Below, one piece after another: positions 26,261 through 35,822 of a stretch of 64,000 bases of DNA. Each line of letters opens with the position of its first letter. Position 1 is the stretch's first letter. The notes below the pieces were generated by a model. That model was given only the letters and a program-made list of their open reading frames with translations. It was not told where the DNA came from and did no database searches. The position numbers and the translations under genes were made by a program. Source of the DNA: Shewanella acanthi (GTDB lineage Bacteria > Pseudomonadota > Gammaproteobacteria > Enterobacterales > Shewanellaceae); contig NZ_CP080413.1 of the NCBI RefSeq assembly GCF_019457475.1, forward strand, positions 434,001-498,000. Reading direction: 5' to 3'.

Positions 26261-27556
26261 GTGTCCCTGACTAAGGCCTGCGCTAAGCCCTTTGAATTAC
26301 TAATGCAATTGCCCACTGCGGTGCGGCAATACTTGCTGATCACCTTCAATTATTGGAGCTTTACCCTCACCGACGGTGCACTGCGGATGTTGGTGGTACT
26401 GCATTTCCACAATTTGGGGTATTCGCCGTTATCCATTGCCATGTTGTTCCTGTTCTATGAGATTTTTGGCGTAGTGACTAACTTGGTCGGCGGCTATTTA
26501 GGGGCGCGTTTAGGGCTTAATCGCACCATGAACTTAGGTCTTGGGATGCAGGTTTTCGCCTTGGGGATGTTATTGGTGCCCACAAGCCTATTACCACTTT
26601 GGCTTGCGGGCGTGCCTTGGGTGATGGCAGCGCAGGCGCTGTCAGGAATTGCTAAAGATCTTAATAAGATGAGTGCCAAGAGTGCCATTAAACTCTTAGT
26701 GCCCAAGGGCGAACAGGGGAAGTTATATCATTGGGTGGCGCTGTTAACAGGCTCTAAAAATGCCCTTAAGGGCGCGGGCTTTTTCCTCGGTGGTGCTTTG
26801 CTTGCCGTACTTGGTTTTAACGCGGCAGTTGCGGCCATGATGGCTTCCTTGGCAGTGGTTTGGCTACTCAGTTTAATGCTGCTTAAACGGGATTTAGGTA
26901 AGGCGAAGAATAAGCCCAAATTTACCGAAATCTTCTCTAAAAGCACTAACGTAAATATCCTCTCGGCGGCGCGGTTATTCCTGTTCGCGGCGAGGGATGT
27001 GTGGTTTGTGGTGGCGCTCCCCGTGTATCTATCGAGCCAGTTTGGTTGGGGACACTCGGCGGTTGGGGGCTTTTTAGCACTCTGGGTTATTGCCTATGGC
27101 ATAGTGCAGACCCAAGCGCCTAAGCTTACTGGCGGTAAGAAAAGTGCAGTAGCGAATGCTCTGGATGCAGATGCTCAGGCTACAAATGTCCAAGTGCCGG
27201 ATGGCCGCAGTGCGATATTATGGGCATTCTTACTCGCCTTTGTACCTGCTTTTATTGCCCTAGCACTTATGATTGGGATTTCGCCTTTTGTAACCGTCAC
27301 ACTCGGGCTACTCTTATTTGGCGTATTGTTCGCGATTAATTCGTCCCTGCACAGTTACTTAATCGTCAGTTATGCCAATGATGAGGCGGTGTCCTTAGAT
27401 GTCGGGTTCTACTATATGGCCAATGCTATGGGGCGCCTTATCGGCACAGTGCTTTCGGGTTGGGTATATCAGAGTTATGGTCTTGCGGCTTGCCTGTGGA
27501 TATCGACGCTGCTGATTGCGACCACGGCAATCATCTCCATTAAATTACCAAGGTAG
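26261..27556 (+). CDS. arsJ: Organoarsenical (1-arseno-3-phosphoglycerate) efflux MFS transporter ArsJ
   Basis: This 431-residue, ~12-helix MFS protein matches the ArsJ family: YLLITFNYWSFTLTDGALRML near the start, FEIFGVVTNL-like loop (FYEIFGVVTNLVGGYLG), and VSLDVGFYYMANAMGRL late. It expels the arsenylated glycerate made by the adjacent GAPDH. The GTG start at 26261 has AGGAG seven bases upstream; an upstream TTG at 26234 overlaps the GAPDH end and is rejected. The DUF2927 gene begins four bases after its stop, so coupling with it is likely. Confidence 0.95.
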   Translation: MSLTKACAKPFELLMQLPTAVRQYLLITFNYWSFTLTDGALRMLVVLHFHNLGYSPLSIAMLFLFYEIFGVVTNLVGGYLGARLGLNRTMNLGLGMQVFALGMLLVPTSLLPLWLAGVPWVMAAQALSGIAKDLNKMSAKSAIKLLVPKGEQGKLYHWVALLTGSKNALKGAGFFLGGALLAVLGFNAAVAAMMASLAVVWLLSLMLLKRDLGKAKNKPKFTEIFSKSTNVNILSAARLFLFAARDVWFVVALPVYLSSQFGWGHSAVGGFLALWVIAYGIVQTQAPKLTGGKKSAVANALDADAQATNVQVPDGRSAILWAFLLAFVPAFIALALMIGISPFVTVTLGLLLFGVLFAINSSLHSYLIVSYANDEAVSLDVGFYYMANAMGRLIGTVLSGWVYQSYGLAACLWISTLLIATTAIISIKLPR

Positions 27557-27560
27557 ACGA

Positions 27561-28400
27561 ATGTTAAAATGGCAAAGGTTATTGAAACAGATAGGTTTTA
27601 ATCTGGTTTTAATGGCCTTGCCATTGAGTGTTTGTTCCTCCCTTGCTGCAGAATCACCCTCCTCGTTTAAACAAACCGCCACAGCGGTTACGGATTGGAA
27701 AAATCCTGCCTTTATCCTGCGAGCCTTCGATGAGGTCGCTCTTAAGAATGAATATGATCGCGATAACCACAGGGTCAGAAAGTGGCGTGAGCCAGTGAGG
27801 GTTTTTATCGAGCATAGGGTGGGGGCTCAGGCATTACATCGCCAGTTAGTGCAAATGCATTTAGCGCACCTTGCGGAGATTACCGGCCATCCTTTTTCAG
27901 TGGTCGATAAACTCAGTGATGCCAATCTACATCTGGTATTTACCCGCCAATCTCTGTGGGCGGAGGATGTGGCGCGGTTAATGGGGCAGAGCGCGGTGGA
28001 TAAAATTCACGGCTCAGTTTGTATGGGCACCTTTGGCTTAAATGCCCAGAGTGAAATCAATCGGGCTTGGATTGTTATCCCTGTCGACCAAGCGCAGATG
28101 CATGGTAAGTTAGTCGCCTGTGTGGTAGAAGAAATCACACAAACCTTGGGGCTACCGAATGATTCTGAGAAGGTTTTCCCCTCCATCTTCAACGATAAAA
28201 CCCCACAGAATTTACTCTCGGGGCTCGATTATATTCTGTTGAAACTCCTCTATAGCGATGCAATCAAACCTGGGATGACGGCGGCAGAAGCCAAGCCTAT
28301 ATTGCAGCAACTAATACAGCGATGGCAGAAGGATGGCACTATTGGCGGTGCCGATAAACGGGTACGAGAGGGCAAGTTATACCCTATGTTAGGTTATTGA
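27561..28400 (+). CDS. DUF2927 secreted protein at the end of the arsenic operon
   Basis: This 279-residue protein has a signal peptide (MLKWQRLLKQIGFNLVLMAL to LAAES) and a DUF2927 domain: RKWREPVRVFIEH, HLAHLAEITGHPFSVV, and CVVEEITQTLGLPNDSE near residue ~205. DUF2927 proteins are of unknown function and are thought metallopeptidase-like because of the conserved E..Q.LGL segment; there is no classical HExxH here. AAGGTAG precedes the ATG at 27561. The four-base gap after arsJ suggests translational coupling to an arsenic operon with which the family has no known link. Confidence 0.8.
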   Translation: MLKWQRLLKQIGFNLVLMALPLSVCSSLAAESPSSFKQTATAVTDWKNPAFILRAFDEVALKNEYDRDNHRVRKWREPVRVFIEHRVGAQALHRQLVQMHLAHLAEITGHPFSVVDKLSDANLHLVFTRQSLWAEDVARLMGQSAVDKIHGSVCMGTFGLNAQSEINRAWIVIPVDQAQMHGKLVACVVEEITQTLGLPNDSEKVFPSIFNDKTPQNLLSGLDYILLKLLYSDAIKPGMTAAEAKPILQQLIQRWQKDGTIGGADKRVREGKLYPMLGY

Positions 28401-28520
28401 TTTTTATTTGAGTCATCTTAAATCATTGGACATCATTCTTTATCAATTCTTCGTTTTAGGGGCTTTTGCATGGTCTATCTTTAAGTAACACATCCCATGG
28501 AAAGGCGCGGAAGGCGAATC

Positions 28521-29957
28521 ATGCAAATGACATTGCAGTTTCTCGGTGCGACTCAGGAGGTAACGGGCTCCTGCCATTTACTCACCGTTGCTGGGCGGCA
28601 AATGCTACTCGACTGCGGACTCATTCAAGGCCGAAAAGAAGATGAGATGAGAAATCGTGACCCCTTCGCCTTCGAGCCAAAGGATATTGCTGCTGTTGTG
28701 CTAAGTCATGCCCACATCGACCATTCGGGCCGCTTACCCCTTTTGGTTAAGGCGGGCTTTAATGGCCCCATCTATACCCATAAAGCCACTGCCGATCTTT
28801 GCGCTATCATGCTAAAGGATGCGGCGATTTTACAGGAGCGGGATATCGAGCGAACCAATAAAAAACGCGCCAAACATGAACTTGAGCCCCTGGAACCCCT
28901 ATTCACTGTTGAAGATGCCGAGCTCGCTGTAAAGCAGTTTGTGACCATTGAATATGGACAAGTGGTACAGGTAATTCCCCATGTGGATATTTGTATGTCC
29001 GATGCGGGGCATATTTTGGGCTCGGCACTTATCGAGCTGTGGCTAGGTGAGGGGAGTGAACAGAAAAAGATGGTGTTTAGTGGCGATCTCGGCAGGGAGG
29101 GGATGCCAATTCTACGTGACCCTACTTTAGTTGATCAAGCCGATCTCGTGCTAATGGAAAGTACCTATGGCAACCGTTTTCACCGCAGTTGGACCGAAAC
29201 CCTCGCGGAATTAAAAGCCATCTTTGCCAAGGCGGTATCCGAGAGTCGCGGCAATATTCTCTTGCCTGCTTTCTCGGTCGGGCGGGCACAGGAGCTGCTG
29301 TATCTGTTTCATTTGTATGCCAAAGAGTGGGATCTTTCCCGCTGGAAAATCTGTCTAGATAGCCCCATGGCCATAGAGGCGACTCAAGTATATGTGAACA
29401 ACTATCCCTTGATGGACGATGATTTTAAGCGTTTCACCCGCCAGCATCCGGGGCAACATCCTTTGCTTTCTAATGTGGAGTTTACGCAAACTTCAGAGGA
29501 ATCTATCGCGCTTAATGAGGTGCATAAGGGGCTGATTATTATCGCAGGGAGCGGCATGTGTAACGGCGGTCGCATTCGCAGCCATCTAGAACATAATCTC
29601 TGGCGCCCCGAATGCGATGTGATTATCTGTGGTTTTCAGGCCTTAGGTACGCCCGGTCGGGCGCTGGTGGATGGCGTAGATTACCTGACAATTCATGGCA
29701 ATAAAGTGCAGGTTGCCGCCAAACTGCATACGGTTGGCGGTTTATCGGCCCATGCTGATCAGGCCGAGTTGCTGCGGTGGTATCGTCATTTTGAGGATAA
29801 ACCACCGCTGGTACTGGTGCATGGTGAGCGTGAAGCCCAGCAGGGGTTAGTCGATGCGATAAATCTCGATCCTAAGACTAAACCCCAAGCTATAGCGATT
29901 GCGACCCTCGGGGATAAACTCGACCTTAATGCCCTACCCAAATTGGTGTGGGTCTAG
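28521..29957 (+). CDS. Metallo-beta-lactamase / beta-CASP RNA exonuclease-like protein
   Basis: This 478-residue protein joins an MBL domain (residues ~1-200: LGATQEVTGSCHLL, zinc motif SHAHIDHSG, DAGHILGSALIEL) to a beta-CASP insertion (~230-400: FSVGRAQELLYLF and GSGMCNGGRI). A C-terminal RMM-like part with GLSAHADQAELL follows. This is the CPSF/YSH1-type nuclease family, which cuts or trims RNA with two zinc ions. All zinc ligands look present. The ATG at 28521 has AAGG six bases upstream. It is followed by the convergent DUF1704 gene with only an 11-base gap. The RNA target is unknown. Confidence 0.9.
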   Translation: MQMTLQFLGATQEVTGSCHLLTVAGRQMLLDCGLIQGRKEDEMRNRDPFAFEPKDIAAVVLSHAHIDHSGRLPLLVKAGFNGPIYTHKATADLCAIMLKDAAILQERDIERTNKKRAKHELEPLEPLFTVEDAELAVKQFVTIEYGQVVQVIPHVDICMSDAGHILGSALIELWLGEGSEQKKMVFSGDLGREGMPILRDPTLVDQADLVLMESTYGNRFHRSWTETLAELKAIFAKAVSESRGNILLPAFSVGRAQELLYLFHLYAKEWDLSRWKICLDSPMAIEATQVYVNNYPLMDDDFKRFTRQHPGQHPLLSNVEFTQTSEESIALNEVHKGLIIIAGSGMCNGGRIRSHLEHNLWRPECDVIICGFQALGTPGRALVDGVDYLTIHGNKVQVAAKLHTVGGLSAHADQAELLRWYRHFEDKPPLVLVHGEREAQQGLVDAINLDPKTKPQAIAIATLGDKLDLNALPKLVWV

Positions 29958-29968
29958 GCATTGGCTCA

Positions 29969-31324
29969 TTAGTCCGAGTTATTGTCAAACTCGGTGTCAT
30001 CAAGCAGTTCAGTTGCTGGCGCGACATTGGGTACATCCTTGAATAGGCGCGTAAAGTGACGTTGTACGCCCTTCAGGTCGATACCCGCTAATCCCGAGGC
30101 GAAGCCAAACCAAGCATATAAACCACTGAAGTTATCGAACATCGGTGGCAGGTATTTCGGTGGTGTGAGAATCCCTTCCTGACAAGCTTGATAGAGCACA
30201 GGAATGTCTTCGATTGCCAGTTTACCTAAGAATAACATAGGGATAAGTTCGGGTAGCCCCGAGGTGATGGCGCTGCGGATGAAGTTGATATTTTCAACAT
30301 AGCCGCGCACATAGGAAATATCCTTGGTAAAACAGCTCCCCCCCTGCACCATACCGCCGCGAAAGACCCGCTGTGTTACGCGGTAACTGTCCTTTGCACT
30401 TAGGTTTAATTCTCTGAAATAGTTGAAAACTTCAATAAAGTCAGCGCCATTTTCCGCCATATCGACTGCGGCGACGCGATCGCTAATACGACGTGCACGA
30501 CCCGGATTTGAACTCAGGGTCAGCATCTCAAGCAATACCGCAAGGCCTTCCTGAGTCGCCGCCACCCTTGGTGAGCCCACACTTAACCATTTGGCGTGGG
30601 GCTGGGCGCGACCATTGAGCGTTGTACCCACATGTACCCAACCTTCATGCACTTCGTAAACATTAAGGTCTGACTCGCTGAACATGGCTTTACTGTTCAG
30701 TTTGACGGTATCCCCCCCCACGGCAGCGTCGGAAACGATACCGTCGCTCAATCGCACCCGCATATCATCGCTATGGAAGTATTTATCAAGTCTTTGACTT
30801 AGTACACGAACGGCTTCGGGCGCGGTGATGATCTTAGGGTGATGCTTGTTCATATGCCGCGCAGCGGGCAGGGAAAAGATATAACTGAGCTTATCGCCCA
30901 ATTGGCGTAGGGTATGGCGATCGCCATGGAGTCGGTGGCTGGCACTGCCGTAAAGTTCTTGACTGAATTTGCCAAAAGTTGGCGTGCCGCGGTGTTCGAG
31001 CATTTCAATCACCAAGCGATACTGGTCGACGTTAGCAATCAGCAGCTTACCGAGTTTGTCCTTTTTACCAAGGCGACGCTGGATCTCAAGCTTTAGGCTA
31101 ACTAGTTCTTCTTGGGTTTTTGTGGGATCGAAGGGCAGGGCAATATTTTGATAAAAATCCTGCTGGATCGCGGGGAGTACAGTGCCCTTACTGGAAAGGA
31201 AGCGCTCTTCCATTTCCCTTGGCCATTTGATGGCATCGAGAATTTTGATCGGTGTTTGAATGCGAATAAGCTCATCGGAAAAACGACGTAAATCTTCTTG
31301 ATATTGGGCTAACGACTCTGACAT
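29969..31324 (-). CDS. DUF1704 (QEGLA-motif) putative zinc metallopeptidase
   Basis: This 451-residue protein belongs to the family called flavohaemoglobin expression-modulating QEGLA-motif proteins. The metal site HEGWVH (HExxxH) is at residues 226-231, and QEGLA at 258-262 supplies a further Glu. The same HExxxH plus downstream Glu is found in the eukaryotic MATCAP carboxypeptidases, so a C-terminal peptidase activity is plausible. Bacterial relatives often stand beside ATP-grasp ligases; here a RimK-type gene lies 6.4 kb away. The ATG has a poor Shine-Dalgarno. Physiological function is unknown. Confidence 0.82.
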   Translation of the reverse strand: MSESLAQYQEDLRRFSDELIRIQTPIKILDAIKWPREMEERFLSSKGTVLPAIQQDFYQNIALPFDPTKTQEELVSLKLEIQRRLGKKDKLGKLLIANVDQYRLVIEMLEHRGTPTFGKFSQELYGSASHRLHGDRHTLRQLGDKLSYIFSLPAARHMNKHHPKIITAPEAVRVLSQRLDKYFHSDDMRVRLSDGIVSDAAVGGDTVKLNSKAMFSESDLNVYEVHEGWVHVGTTLNGRAQPHAKWLSVGSPRVAATQEGLAVLLEMLTLSSNPGRARRISDRVAAVDMAENGADFIEVFNYFRELNLSAKDSYRVTQRVFRGGMVQGGSCFTKDISYVRGYVENINFIRSAITSGLPELIPMLFLGKLAIEDIPVLYQACQEGILTPPKYLPPMFDNFSGLYAWFGFASGLAGIDLKGVQRHFTRLFKDVPNVAPATELLDDTEFDNNSD

Positions 31325-31601
31325 TCCCGAAATCCTGCTAACACTTAAGCGTTTGAAATAGCCCTAATCATAGCGGTAAAGCCTCGATTTTTATATGGTG
31401 AGGGCAGGAATTGAAAAAAATTGTCGATTAAAGAATTTTTGTTGTATCGATGAAATGAATCAATTTGGTGCGAGGATGTATCTTTTTGAGCGCGTTAGTG
31501 CGTTTGTGTTTTAGCAAGTAATTGTAATCTAATGGATTACGACTGTGGCACTAAAACTGCTTCGGCTAAGATGTCGATTATAGAGGTGTCATGGAGGCTT
31601 T

Positions 31602-32573
31602 ATGGCTGCAATGAGCTATTTGAGTGTGATAGAGCGTTATCACGAGTATGAAGCCACGGTACACGAACTGATGGAATCCATTTTAACTGGGATTGCCGAT
31701 GTGGAACTGTTTAATCAGCCCAAGGTGGATTTAAAGGCAATTAAAGGTCTTGCAGGCAGCTATCCCTTTGTTGAACTGATGTATTTACTCGATACCCAAG
31801 GGGTTCAGATAAGCCAAAATATTGCTGTGATCGAAAACCAGCTAAAGTTGATTCCCCTTAGCGGCAATATGGATCGCAGTCAGCGCCCCTATTTTATCAA
31901 TCGTGATGAATCCGATGGGGTGAATATCACCCGTCCTTACCTCTCTAATGCCAGTGGTAATCTCTGTCTGTCGGCCTCTATGGCAATATTTAAGCAGGAT
32001 CAAAAACTCGGTTATCTGGTTATTGATGTGGATTTAACTCGGCTGATTGAATTTATGATGGGGGATAGCGCAAGACGCAGAGTAACTCCCGCCTTTAAGG
32101 CCGTTTATGCCCTGATCGTGGTTGGGCTCTTTGTGCTAGTGGCCGTGCTGTTGTGGACAGCGCTTAGGGATATTTATGGGCTTTTCTGTGGTGCAAATCC
32201 TGGGGAAGATCCACTGCAGCCCTTTGGGATCATCATTTTTATTACTTTAGCATTAGCGATCTTTGATTTGGGTAAAACGATTCTCGAAGAAGAAGTGCTG
32301 ATGCATAAGGATATTTTTCGCCATAGTTCTACCCGCAGAACCATTACCCGTTTCGTTTCAACGATTCTGATTGCGATCTCCATCGAGGCACTGCTGACCA
32401 TGTTCAAGGCCTCCCTCGGAGAAAAGCAATATATCGAGCCTGCAATATGGATGATGTTGGCGGTGGTAGGTTTATTAGTCGGATTAGGAGCTTATGTATA
32501 TCTGGGGGCAAAAGCCGAATGGTTACTGATTAAAACCCAAACCTACAAGACTGGGAAAAATAGCGCCAAGTAG
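31602..32573 (+). CDS. PDC-type sensor with four-helix membrane domain and no output domain
   Basis: This 323-residue protein has an N-terminal PDC/PAS-like sensor (~1-165) with the motifs LAGSYPFVELMYLLD and RPYFINRDESDG typical of Cache/PDC folds. A C-terminal membrane block at about 170-310 has four predicted helices, with a conserved ILEEEVLMHKDIFRHSS segment between two of them. There is no kinase, GGDEF, HAMP or methyl-accepting domain. GGAGG precedes the ATG. No signal peptide precedes the sensor, so the sensor may be cytoplasmic. A partner protein must carry its output; the kinase 660 bases downstream is one candidate. Confidence 0.7.
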   Translation: MAAMSYLSVIERYHEYEATVHELMESILTGIADVELFNQPKVDLKAIKGLAGSYPFVELMYLLDTQGVQISQNIAVIENQLKLIPLSGNMDRSQRPYFINRDESDGVNITRPYLSNASGNLCLSASMAIFKQDQKLGYLVIDVDLTRLIEFMMGDSARRRVTPAFKAVYALIVVGLFVLVAVLLWTALRDIYGLFCGANPGEDPLQPFGIIIFITLALAIFDLGKTILEEEVLMHKDIFRHSSTRRTITRFVSTILIAISIEALLTMFKASLGEKQYIEPAIWMMLAVVGLLVGLGAYVYLGAKAEWLLIKTQTYKTGKNSAK

Positions 32574-32744
32574 CAACATTGAGTTGCGGGTTTAAAGACT
32601 TTGCGAGCAAATGAGGAAATAAAATAGTCAGTGAAGGTTGTCACCCAGCCCAAGAGTGCTGGGTGAGGCCTAGGAATGAAAGCGTTAAGTGCTAATGTAT
32701 AAACCTTAAAACTTAGTCACTTAATGCTCTTGGTACGCATTGAA

Positions 32745-32921
32745 TTAAAAGAAATCATCGTCTCCTAATGCGCGTCTTAATTCGGCACGTTCGAGATAGT
32801 CTTCCAAGCGTTTTTTGATCTCACGCTTATGTTGCATTGCCTCTGCAGCTTTACTATTTCTAGGGGTAGTCATCGCCTCAATTTCAGTATCGTTGGGCAC
32901 GACTTCAGTAATATGAGCCAT
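32745..32921 (-). CDS. PA3496-type small protein (58 residues)
   Basis: This short frame encodes MAHITEVVPNDTEIEAMTTP at its start and ends KKRLEDYLERAELRRALGDD-DFF. The end resembles PA3496-family putative envelope integrity proteins (IEDYLEERRLRRxLxDYD pattern). GAGG precedes the ATG by nine bases. The protein is charged and likely helical. It lies alone between the PDC sensor gene and the kinase gene on the other strand. The function is unknown. Confidence 0.7.
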   Translation of the reverse strand: MAHITEVVPNDTEIEAMTTPRNSKAAEAMQHKREIKKRLEDYLERAELRRALGDDDFF

Positions 32922-33232
32922 AACGAATTCCTCTTGTTGAACCTAAATTCTTTCTATCTAAAAAGAGTCTGACAGAAAAGCAAAATATTTTACGAATTAG
33001 GGAAAAAAATTCTTCCCATCATTAGCCCTGAGGTTAACGCGTAGACGCAAGTTTGGCGGTGATTTGTCAGTTATTAAGTTATTGCTGGTCATCTTGGTTG
33101 AATTGCATCATCGAATTTAAAAGCCCTTCTGATGTTTGTGCTAATTATTTGTAGAAACTTGAAATAATGCATTTACCGAACAACACTTTGTGAGGAAATT
33201 ACCCTTTTCACTTCGCTTTGGGTCAGGATGAT
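32922..33232. other. 311-base intergenic stretch between PA3496-like and kinase genes
   Basis: It must carry divergent promoters. No second gene, hairpin terminator or recognisable operator was seen. It is AT-rich, as expected of promoters, with no convincing -35/-10 pair. Confidence 0.4.
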
Positions 33233-35383
33233 ATGCACAGGGATGTTTCTCTAGAGTCCGCTGGTCGATCTCAAAATCTTTACTTTAGTGTACTGAGCTC
33301 AAATTGGATGATGTTTTTCACCCTAATGCTTTTTATGGGCGCGGCATGGTACATCCTCGAAGACTATCTAAAGGGTAGGGGTGAAGAGCGCTTTGATCAT
33401 AGCGTACAGGAAATTACAGAAACTATTCATATCAGGATGGTTTCCTATGAGCAGTTACTTAGGGGAGGTGTAGGGTTAATGTTAGCGTCGCCAAATGTGA
33501 CGGCTAATGATTGGAAAACCTATGCTGAAAATAGTCAGTTATCCAAGTTTTATGAGGGTATTCATAGCTTTGGCTATATCGAATTGGTTGCTGATACGTC
33601 AAGTCCAGTCTATCAACAAGACCCAATACCGCAGGGCAATCAACTGAATAGTCCTTCTCAACAGCAAAGCAATTTTCATTGCGTTGTTAAATTCATTGAT
33701 TCCACTGAAACACTGCTTCAACAGAGCGAAGGCTTTGATATGTGCTCTGAGCAAAAATATCGGCAGGTCATATTCACTGCTATCGATAATGGTAATGCAA
33801 CTATGACTGGGGAAAAGCTCTTAGAAGATGGCACAGAACATGGGGCGCAATCTGGATTTTTAATGTATTTCCCTGTGTATCGACAACCAGTTGATGATGT
33901 GTCTGCGCGTTGGCTGCAGGCGATAGGATTGGTTTACGTGGTAATACGAATAGATGATTTAATGCAGGGGGTATTGGCGTCGCAACATTCGGGTTTAAGA
34001 CTGGCGTTATATGCTAGCGATCTTGCTGATGCCAAAAGTTTAATGTTTTCCAGTAGCCAAGTGTTGCCTTCGGCTCAGGATTCTTTTTACCAATCCAAAA
34101 CTGAGATGATTGCCGGCCAAGTCTTGCGAATTGATATTTCCTCGGATGCGAGCTTTGTGTCGAATGATGAAGAAAATAAAAGGTTTTTACTGCAATTTAT
34201 CGGTTGCAGTTTTATGTTGGTCTTGATGTATTCGGTTCTCACAATCGCAAGCAAACGTCAGCAAGAATCCATTATCAACAATGAGTTAATGGCTAACGAA
34301 GACAGATTCAAATTGGTTATTGAATCTTCTCCTAGCGCACTATTAATGGTCGATGACCAAGGGTTGATTACCCAAGCTAACTCTCAGACAGTGCAATTGT
34401 TTGGTTATTCCAAGGCCGAACTTATTGGCCAGCCTATTCATATTTTCCTGCCCCAATCCCTTAAGGCTGTGCATCAAAAGCACATGAGTAACTATCTATC
34501 CCAGCCCTTTGCGAAAAGTATGTCGATGCGGGATGAACTCTTTGGGTTCTGCAAAGACGGTACGCGATTGTCTATTGAGGTGGGGCTCACCCCGATACAC
34601 ATGAGTGAAGGGGTGTTTATTCTGGCAACCATCCATGATGTTTCTGAGCGAAAGCGAATCGAAGCCCAGAGAATTCTGCATACCGAGGAACTTGAGCGTA
34701 TTAATCAGGAGTTGGATAGGTTTACCTACATTGCTTCCCATGATTTGAAGTCCCCCTTAAGGGGGATTGAACAGTTGACTAGTTGGTTGAGTGAAGATCT
34801 CGCAGATAACACTAATGAAAATGTACAGAAGTATTTGGGTCTTATCCAAAGTCGAATTCAGCGGATGGTGTTATTACTCGATGGACTGCTGATGTTCTCG
34901 CGCATCGGTCGGGTTCAGACTGAAATCGTGCAGATAGATAGCAGGTTATTGGTGGAGGATATGTTTGCGCTTGTTGCTCCTTCTCAAGGATTCAGCTTAC
35001 AGCTCGAAGGGGATTTTCCCCATTTTTCGACCTTTAAGACCTTACTCGAATTAGTGATTCGAAATTTGATAAGTAACGCTATCAAGCACCATGATCGCGG
35101 CGAAGGCGTGATAAAAGTGACCTGTGAGCGGCAGGAGGACAGGTTATGGTTTAGTGTTATAGATGATGGCCCAGGGATCTCGGACGAATTTCACAGCAAG
35201 GTATTTGAAATGTTTCAGACCTTAAGACCAAGGGATGAGGTGGAAGGCAGCGGTCTAGGATTGTCTTTAGTGAAGAAAACCGTCGAGAGTTTGAAGGGCG
35301 AAGTTCAATTAGTATCAAAGGGGCGGGGCTGTTGTTTCCGCTTCAGTTGGCCTATTGAGATAAAAGGCAAGGAGGCAGCATGA
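33233..35383 (+). CDS. CHASE-PAS sensor histidine kinase
   Basis: The product is about 716 residues from the ATG at 33233 (AGG five bases upstream; a TTG at 33218 is less likely). A transmembrane helix at about 25-45 is followed by a periplasmic CHASE domain to ~310 (GIHSFGYIELV). A second helix (LLQFIGCSFMLVLMYSVL), a PAS domain (~355-475), HisKA with H503 in ASHDLKSPL and HATPase_c complete it. HATPase_c shows NLISNAIKHH, DDGPGIS and GSGLGLSL. It autophosphorylates and passes phosphate to the receiver whose gene overlaps its stop by four bases. The signal is unknown. Confidence 0.92.
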   Translation: MHRDVSLESAGRSQNLYFSVLSSNWMMFFTLMLFMGAAWYILEDYLKGRGEERFDHSVQEITETIHIRMVSYEQLLRGGVGLMLASPNVTANDWKTYAENSQLSKFYEGIHSFGYIELVADTSSPVYQQDPIPQGNQLNSPSQQQSNFHCVVKFIDSTETLLQQSEGFDMCSEQKYRQVIFTAIDNGNATMTGEKLLEDGTEHGAQSGFLMYFPVYRQPVDDVSARWLQAIGLVYVVIRIDDLMQGVLASQHSGLRLALYASDLADAKSLMFSSSQVLPSAQDSFYQSKTEMIAGQVLRIDISSDASFVSNDEENKRFLLQFIGCSFMLVLMYSVLTIASKRQQESIINNELMANEDRFKLVIESSPSALLMVDDQGLITQANSQTVQLFGYSKAELIGQPIHIFLPQSLKAVHQKHMSNYLSQPFAKSMSMRDELFGFCKDGTRLSIEVGLTPIHMSEGVFILATIHDVSERKRIEAQRILHTEELERINQELDRFTYIASHDLKSPLRGIEQLTSWLSEDLADNTNENVQKYLGLIQSRIQRMVLLLDGLLMFSRIGRVQTEIVQIDSRLLVEDMFALVAPSQGFSLQLEGDFPHFSTFKTLLELVIRNLISNAIKHHDRGEGVIKVTCERQEDRLWFSVIDDGPGISDEFHSKVFEMFQTLRPRDEVEGSGLGLSLVKKTVESLKGEVQLVSKGRGCCFRFSWPIEIKGKEAA

Positions 35384-35814
35384 ACACCCAAGACCAATAC
35401 AATCAGGTGACAATCCTCCTCGTTGATGATGACGATGTGGACTATATGGCGGTAAAGCGGGCGATGCAGCAGCTGAAGTTGCTTAATCCCGTGGTGAGGG
35501 CGAAGGATGGACTCGAGGCTTTGAGCATTCTCTCCGATCCCAATGCGATCAAAGGACCCTATTTGATCCTGCTCGATCTGAATATGCCGAGAATGAATGG
35601 TTTTGAGTTTCTTGAACGTATTCGTTCAGATCCCGTTTTATCATCCTGTGTGGTGTTTATGTTGACCACTTCTAAGGCTGATGAAGATCGGATGAAGGCC
35701 TATAGCCACCATGTTGCGGGATACATGGTTAAGACAGAAATGAAAGATGGGTTCAACAATATTTTAAATATGTTGGAAGGTTACTGGCGGATTGTTGAAT
35801 TGCCAAAAGTGTAG
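35380..35814 (+). CDS. Rcp1-type single-domain response regulator
   Basis: This 144-residue receiver has the acidic pocket VDDDDVD, the phospho-acceptor D66 in LLDLNMPRMNG, MLTTSKADED, and the conserved Lys region (YMVKTEMKDG), and no DNA-binding domain. It resembles the Rcp1-like receivers paired with phytochromes and similar kinases. Its ATG overlaps the kinase stop (ATGA), so expression is translationally coupled. It should take phosphate from the preceding kinase and hand it to another protein, perhaps the REC-GGDEF-EAL product nine bases downstream. Confidence 0.92.
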   Translation: MNTQDQYNQVTILLVDDDDVDYMAVKRAMQQLKLLNPVVRAKDGLEALSILSDPNAIKGPYLILLDLNMPRMNGFEFLERIRSDPVLSSCVVFMLTTSKADEDRMKAYSHHVAGYMVKTEMKDGFNNILNMLEGYWRIVELPKV

Positions 35815-35822
35815 GTAAATCT

